Both the position numbers and the translations under genes were made by a program. The notes below the pieces were generated by a model, which saw only the letters and a program-made list of their open reading frames with translations, ran no database searches and had not been told where the DNA came from. A DNA stretch of 10,426 nucleotides, from assembly GCA_020696885.1 (NCBI GenBank), contig JAJFMS010000268.1, positions 1 to 10,426 on the forward strand, read 5' to 3'. Within the stretch, counting starts at the first letter, position 1. The number at the start of each line of letters is the position of its first letter. Positions 6,141-10,426 of the stretch are shown here, piece by piece. The stretch is from Armatimonadota bacterium (GTDB lineage: Bacteria; Armatimonadota; SYMT01).

Positions 6141-6169
6141 ATTTTAGCAGAGGGTCGCTTAACCGTCCA
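6141..6169 (-). promoter_or_regulatory. Sigma-70-type promoter of the RRM gene
   Basis: On the minus strand, TGGACG (6164-6169, 4 of 6 to TTGACA) is followed by exactly 17 bases and TAAAAT (6141-6146, 5 of 6 to TATAAT). The surrounding 6121-6226 stretch is clearly richer in A/T than the rest of the window. The predicted transcript start near 6134 leaves a leader of about 170 bases. Confidence 0.55.
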
Positions 6170-6212
6170 CCAAAAAAGCGAGAACTCACGCAACAATCGT
6201 GGTAGCGCCGAT

Positions 6213-6238
6213 GGAGCTAACAGGAACTAGGTAGCTCC
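6213..6238 (-). other. Stem-loop overlapping the stop of the TPR gene
   Basis: GGAGCTA and TAGCTCC form a perfect 7-bp stem with a 12-base loop. The minus-strand stop codon TAG (6227-6229) lies in the loop. No T run follows, so it is at best a weak terminator or an mRNA 3'-end stabiliser. Confidence 0.3.
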
Positions 6239-9028
6239 TAGTTTCTGCAGTACTTCCTTCGCATCCGGATTGCTCGGATCATCCTTCAAGCATTGCAGCG
6301 CTACTTCCTTCGCGCGGACTTTGTTGCCTACTGCCAGGTACTGTTTGGCGAGCGTGCCGCGCAGCGGCCCCTGCTTCCGAACCCCGCCCGTGAGCGCGGA
6401 TTCCAGTTCGTAGATCGCTTCTTTGGGACGATTCCGGATCGCCAGCGCGAGGCCGTACTGCTGGTGTACGAACGCCTCCATCGGGGTGATGCCGATCACC
6501 TGGGGCGCCACGCGGATGAGGTCGTCCCACCGCTTATCTGCGGCATACTGGTTGATCAACAGCCGGGCGGCGTCGTGGTCGTGCTCCTGGAGGGCCAGGG
6601 AGGCCTCGGTCTCTTTGAGCAGGTCGTCGCGCCGGTCCTTGGCCTCGTAAATCTGGGAGAGCAGGGCGTAGGGCTCCACGCGGTCCGGGTCCCACCGCTT
6701 CGCTTCCTGGAGGTGCTGGACGGCTGCTTCCAGGTCGCCGCCCATCGCGGCCAGCCGACCCAGCCCGATCCGGATCTGGTAGCCGTCCGTGCCAAGCGTC
6801 AGGAGCGATTCGTATTCCGTCCGGGCCGCCTTGGGCTCCGAGATCTGGAGCGCCTCGGCCAGCACGAAGTGGGCGAGGACGTTCTTCGGATCAATTCCCA
6901 GCGCCTTCCGCGCCTGCGCCTGCGCCTCGTCCGGCAACTTGGTCAGCGCTGCGGCGTAGGCGGCCTGGGCAGCCGCGTCGCTGGGCCGGCTCGTGGCTGC
7001 TTCCTTCAACTCCGCTACGTTGCTGTAGGCGCCTGGGTCGAACAGGAAGCCCTTCGCGTAGTGCTGGTAGCGCTTGGTGAGGAACTCCCGGAACTCCGCG
7101 TCGAGCTGGTCCAGCGTCTTTCCGGTGATGGTGGAGAGGACCTCCGCGTCATGCTTCCCCTTGGCGTACAGCTTCAGCGCCTCGACCATCTTGGGGAAGC
7201 CGTAGCCCTCCACCAGGTAGTGGATCACCAGGGACGACTGGTGGTAGGCGATCACCACGCCATTCGGCCGCCCGGGCCGCGTGAACGCCGCGGAGAGCTC
7301 GGAGATCTTCCACAGATCGCCGCGCTTGAGCGAGAGGTAGATCTCCCGGTTGTGCTCCCGCTTCCAGTAGGGGCGGGCCACGTTCGTCTCGTACTCCGCC
7401 AGCCCTTCGGTGAACCAGCGGGCCACGCGGTTGTTGGAGAGCTGCAGGTGGAACACGTGCGCCTGCTCGTGCCAGAGCACCTCTTCCCAGCTCGCCTCCG
7501 CGGAGGCCGGCGACATCGCGGTGATGAGCTCCCCGAAGCAGGTTCCCTGGGCACCCAGCTCCGGCAGCCCGATGGTGCGGGCGCCGTAGTGCTGGCGCTC
7601 CGTGAACAGCTCCACGGTGATCGGGTGCTTCGGGGTGAAGCCGTACTTCTTGACGTAGGTGTCCCACGACGCCTTCATCAGCGGCGGCACGTACCGGGCG
7701 AGGAGCGGCTTCTCCTTCTTGCTGAAGCGATAGATGAAGAACTCGCCCGGCACCGTCTCGTAGTCTTTGGAGATCACTTCTTCGTAGAGCTGGAGCGTAT
7801 TGAAGGTGCGGACGTTGAACGGGTCCACCTTAAACGCCAGTTCGATCGCCTTGAGCGCTTCCGGCTCGCGGGCGATGCCCAGCCGAAGCAGGTTGGTGCC
7901 CAGCGCCGCGAGGGCGTTGCCGTTCTTGGGATCGATAGCGATCGCCTGACGGGAGAGGCCGACCGCGTCCGCGTACCGGTGGTGGCGCACCGCCAGCTCC
8001 CCCACGATGAAGTAGAAGTCCCCGAACTTCGGGTTCTGCTTGAGGGCGCGGAGGCGGTAGGCGTCGTAGCCGGGGGTGTCGTCCTGCAGGTAGCGGCTGG
8101 CGGCGAACAGGGACAGCGCCGTGAGATCGTTCGGGTTCACGGCCAGCGCCTGCTTCAGCTCCGCTTCGGCCGGGGTATACTGCTCATCGTCCAGGGCCAG
8201 CCGGGCTTTGAGCGTGAAAGCGGGCACGTACTTCGGGTTGGACTTCAGCGCCTGTTCCGCCAGCTTCGTCGCGCCGGCCACGTCATACGCGGCCTCCACG
8301 CGCACGTTAGCCAGGCCGACCAGTGCCCGGGGGAGGGCCCGGTTGATCTTGAGCACCTCCTGGAAGCACTTGGTGGCCTCCTGGGTGTTGTACTTGTCCA
8401 GGAAGCGGGTGCCCCACTCCAGGTTGGCGAGCTGGAACGCCGGGTCTTTCTCGGTGGCGTCCTGGAACGTGCCGTTGGCATCCTGCCACGCCTTCAGGCC
8501 GCGGGCGGCCATCGCGGTGTAGGTGAGGTGGTCCGCCCGCTTGGCATCGATCTTCCCGGCGTTGAAATCCTGGAAAAACTGGTCCAGCGTCTTCTCGCCC
8601 ACCGCTTCCTGCCCGGTCTCGAGTTGGGTGAGGCCAAGGTAGACGCGCGCCCGCAGCTCCCGGGGGTTGGCCGTAATGGCTGCCTGGAACATCTTGAGCG
8701 CGTCCGCGGACTTCCCGGTTTCGCGGTAGATCTCACCGGCCAGGCAGAGGGCGGGACCCTTGACGGTGGGGATCAGGCTGGCCTGCGTGGCCTGCTCCAG
8801 CGCCTCGGCGTATCGGCCGGTGGTGAGGTACAGCTCGCCCAGCCCCAGCGTGGCCGGACCCTTCTCCGCGGCCAGGCCGGATTTGAACTCGGTCTCGGCT
8901 TCGGTCCATTGGCCCTGCTGCAGCGCCTGCCGTCCCGCCGCCACGTCCGCCTGCGCCCCGGAGGTCAGCGCCAGCGTCAATCCGCCGGCTGCCGCCGCTA
9001 CCCGTCCCAGCTTTGTCCAGTACTTCAT
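6227..9028 (-). CDS. Exported TPR protein with embedded HExxH (gluzincin, peptidase-MA-like) domain
   Basis: The 933-residue protein starts with a signal peptide (about 1-27, cleavage probably after AQA). It continues with many tetratricopeptide-type repeats (about 30-430), a metallopeptidase-like domain (about 435-655) and further repeats (about 670-933). The peptidase part shows HEQAH at 520-524 and the third ligand Glu541 in WFTEGLAEYE, the zinc-site layout of the gluzincin/peptidase-MA-like group, so the site looks intact. A periplasmic or surface role is inferred; substrate and partners are unknown, and the repeats probably bind a protein. ATG 9028 was chosen because the signal peptide begins there and GGAAGAGG precedes it. 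The in-frame extension to 9115 carries charged and Ser/Pro-rich residues ahead of the signal and is less likely. It appears to be a single-gene unit, flanked by a 262-base gap and a plus-strand remnant. Confidence 0.88.
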   Translation of the reverse strand: MKYWTKLGRVAAAAGGLTLALTSGAQADVAAGRQALQQGQWTEAETEFKSGLAAEKGPATLGLGELYLTTGRYAEALEQATQASLIPTVKGPALCLAGEIYRETGKSADALKMFQAAITANPRELRARVYLGLTQLETGQEAVGEKTLDQFFQDFNAGKIDAKRADHLTYTAMAARGLKAWQDANGTFQDATEKDPAFQLANLEWGTRFLDKYNTQEATKCFQEVLKINRALPRALVGLANVRVEAAYDVAGATKLAEQALKSNPKYVPAFTLKARLALDDEQYTPAEAELKQALAVNPNDLTALSLFAASRYLQDDTPGYDAYRLRALKQNPKFGDFYFIVGELAVRHHRYADAVGLSRQAIAIDPKNGNALAALGTNLLRLGIAREPEALKAIELAFKVDPFNVRTFNTLQLYEEVISKDYETVPGEFFIYRFSKKEKPLLARYVPPLMKASWDTYVKKYGFTPKHPITVELFTERQHYGARTIGLPELGAQGTCFGELITAMSPASAEASWEEVLWHEQAHVFHLQLSNNRVARWFTEGLAEYETNVARPYWKREHNREIYLSLKRGDLWKISELSAAFTRPGRPNGVVIAYHQSSLVIHYLVEGYGFPKMVEALKLYAKGKHDAEVLSTITGKTLDQLDAEFREFLTKRYQHYAKGFLFDPGAYSNVAELKEAATSRPSDAAAQAAYAAALTKLPDEAQAQARKALGIDPKNVLAHFVLAEALQISEPKAARTEYESLLTLGTDGYQIRIGLGRLAAMGGDLEAAVQHLQEAKRWDPDRVEPYALLSQIYEAKDRRDDLLKETEASLALQEHDHDAARLLINQYAADKRWDDLIRVAPQVIGITPMEAFVHQQYGLALAIRNRPKEAIYELESALTGGVRKQGPLRGTLAKQYLAVGNKVRAKEVALQCLKDDPSNPDAKEVLQKLGAT

Positions 9029-9150
9029 CGGCCTCTTCCAACTCCGGGATGATGGAGTGTGAGAATATGGACTCGTCTTCGGCGCGCGGGCGTCGAATCC
9101 TCCACTGCCGCTCACGCCTCACTATCGATTAGAGCAGGAGCCAGCTCCTC

Positions 9151-9444
9151 GTGCACCTCTCCGCCGCCGCGCTGGTCCTGCTCTCCGCAATTGCGCACGT
9201 GTATTGGAACCTGGAAGTGAAGCGCTCTCCGGAGCCGGCGCACTTCGGCTGCCTGGTCATCGGGATCGGCGGGCTGCTCTTGCTTCCAGTGGCGGTGGGG
9301 CTTTCGTGGCCGCTGCGGATCCCGGCTGCCGGCTGGGCCTGCATCGCGGGGACCGGAACGATCGACTACGGCATCCCGGCATGGGCTCGTTCTGCCCCGG
9401 GCACGTACCCCTTGGACGAGGGGCTACGGGGCCCGGGACCACGA
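9151..9444 (+). pseudogene. Truncated EamA/DMT-family transporter remnant
   Basis: From GTG 9151 (CAGGAG about 10 bases upstream) the plus strand reads VHLSAAALVLLSAIAHVYWN, LEVKRSPEP, then CLVIGIGGLLLLPVAVGLSW and PLRIPAAGWACIAGTG. This is the usual start of an EamA drug/metabolite-type transporter: helix 1 with 'H..WN...KRS', helix 2 rich in Leu/Val, then 'GW'. Intact proteins have about 10 helices and nearly 300 residues; here about 90 residues remain. Beyond 9361 the match fades: TYPLDEGL in this frame, or HVPLGRGATGP in the next, recalls the conserved 'YPLARG', suggesting an internal deletion or frameshift. The frame then runs into the oppositely oriented gene ending at 9445. A non-functional remnant is the simplest reading. 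Confidence 0.6.
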
Positions 9445-10426
9445 TCAACGCGTCCCTCGGCCGCCCTCCAACTCCCCCACCACCATCGAGTGCACTTCCA
9501 GCCGCGGCACCGTGACCGTGGAGCCCTGGGCGGTCTTGCGGATCGCCAGCGCCTTGCCGCCCGGCTCCAGGTGTACCTTCCGCAGGCGGTACTCCGGCCC
9601 GAAGGTGACCTGGATGTCGTGGATCGGCACGGTCTCCTCGCGGAGGGGCACGTCGTCTGCGCGCACCGGGGCGGGCGCGGAGGCGGCCCAGTCGATGGCG
9701 TGGCGCAGGGCCAGGCGCTGGTACGGGTAGGCGTAGAGGTAGTAGCCGGAGTCCAGGCCCGCGGCGAAGTAGACCACGCGGCCCTTGCCGTGGGTGCGGC
9801 TGACCACACCCGGCATGAACGGCGTATCCGCAACGTCCTTCGCCCGCAGCGTCGCCAGGGTCTTGGCTGCCGGGTCCTTCACCGCCACGCGGACGGCGGC
9901 GCCCTTGAAGGTGACCGGCTGGTCCCCCACGTAGGTCTTCATCCGGCCCTGGTTGAGCAGCGAGGCCGGGTCCTGCTTGAAGTCGAAGACGCTCTTCCGC
10001 TTCTCCCAGTAATCCGGACCGATCGCCTGCGCGAAGTTGACGTCCACCTCCACCGGCCCGGAGGCGGTGACCGGCAGCCCCTGGTACTCCACGCCCAGCG
10101 CTGCTCCCAGCGCGAAGTTCTTGCGCGGGTTGCCGTACTCGTCGAACAGCGAGGTGTCCAGGCTCGCTACCAGCCCGCCGCCGTTCCGGACGAACTGGTC
10201 CACCGCCGCGGCCTGCGCATCATCCAGGCACGCGGTGTTCGGGAGGATCAGCACTTTGTAGCGGGCCAGGTCGGCGGGGGTCAGGTTCCAGTCGTTGATC
10301 ACGGTCACCGGCAGGTGCTCTTCCACGGCGGTCCGGAACGTGCCGAGGACGGAGGCCAGGTACCGCTCCTCGACCTTCCCCGCGGAGCGGCCGTAGAAGT
10401 TGCGAGTGTTGTCGCTCATCACCAGC
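9445..10426 (-). CDS. C-terminal part of a glycosyl-hydrolase-like protein with GATase1-like/beta-galactosidase-trimerisation-like domain (5' end outside window)
   Basis: The frame is open to the right edge and ends at TGA 9445. The ATG at 10419 and GTG at 10422 are probably internal, because the sequence begins in mid-domain with LVMSDNTRNFYGRS. It continues YKVLILPNTACLDDAQAAAV, FVRNGGGLVASLDTSLFDEY and HGKGRVVYFAAGLDSGYYLY, a Rossmann-like class-I-glutamine-amidotransferase fold as in beta-galactosidase trimerisation domains. These usually follow a TIM-barrel hydrolase domain, which would lie beyond the window. The catalytic cysteine of true amidotransferases is not evident, so a structural role is likely. 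The last 70 or so residues (VTFGPEYRLRKVHLEPGGKA) look like a small beta-sandwich. The substrate is presumably a carbohydrate, inferred only from the family. Confidence 0.72.
   Translation of the reverse strand, partial: LVMSDNTRNFYGRSAGKVEERYLASVLGTFRTAVEEHLPVTVINDWNLTPADLARYKVLILPNTACLDDAQAAAVDQFVRNGGGLVASLDTSLFDEYGNPRKNFALGAALGVEYQGLPVTASGPVEVDVNFAQAIGPDYWEKRKSVFDFKQDPASLLNQGRMKTYVGDQPVTFKGAAVRVAVKDPAAKTLATLRAKDVADTPFMPGVVSRTHGKGRVVYFAAGLDSGYYLYAYPYQRLALRHAIDWAASAPAPVRADDVPLREETVPIHDIQVTFGPEYRLRKVHLEPGGKALAIRKTAQGSTVTVPRLEVHSMVVGELEGGRGTR

Noticed and set aside
6293..9052. 919-residue plus-strand open frame antisense to the TPR gene
   Set aside because: It mirrors the strong third-position G/C bias of the real gene; its composition (Val/Leu/Arg/Gly/Gln/His runs) is that of a shadow frame and no domain is recognisable.

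Overview
The window is a high-GC bacterial chromosome segment. Every intact gene is on the minus strand; the plus strand carries only two short remnants. No rRNA, tRNA, CRISPR array, transposase or phage gene is visible. No gene is a firm taxonomic marker. The mix of a trimerisation-type glycosyl-hydrolase-like protein, a TPR/gluzincin protein, a Gly-rich RRM protein and an IF-1 with a plastid-like central loop suggests Armatimonadota or a neighbouring group such as Planctomycetota. That placement is a low-confidence inference.

Layout from left to right. (1) 1-174: the 5' end of a sulfite-oxidase-family molybdoenzyme, leaving the window. (2) About 264-492: a small plus-strand reading frame of unknown function that appears frameshifted. 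(3) 562-2220: a secreted CocE/NonD-type serine hydrolase, preceded by a 378-base gap holding a long inverted repeat (2342-2493) and the terminator of the next gene (2542-2572). (4) 2599-4697: a Wzz/Wzc-like exopolysaccharide co-polymerase with a BY-kinase-like domain. It is split into two overlapping reading frames by what looks like one missing base, and its Walker A lysine is absent. (5) 5049-5267: infA, translation initiation factor IF-1. (6) 5494-5964: an RRM RNA-binding protein with a glycine-rich tail, with a good promoter far upstream and a hairpin touching its ribosome binding site. (7) 6227-9028: an exported TPR protein with an embedded HExxH peptidase domain. (8) 9151-9444: a plus-strand remnant of an EamA/DMT-family transporter. 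(9) 9445-10426: the C-terminal part of a glycosyl-hydrolase-like protein with a GATase1-like/beta-galactosidase-trimerisation-like domain, entering from the right edge.

Functionally this is mostly a housekeeping and cell-envelope neighbourhood. infA and the RRM gene are adjacent and could form a translation/RNA-chaperone pair, but each appears to have its own promoter. The exopolysaccharide gene, hydrolase and TPR peptidase act at or outside the membrane and show no obvious shared pathway. I found no clear new multigene system. The best leads are the lysine-less and frame-split BY-kinase, the 2342-2493 inverted repeat, the RRM leader, and the recurring pattern of frame-disrupted genes, which may reflect real decay or indel errors in short C runs.
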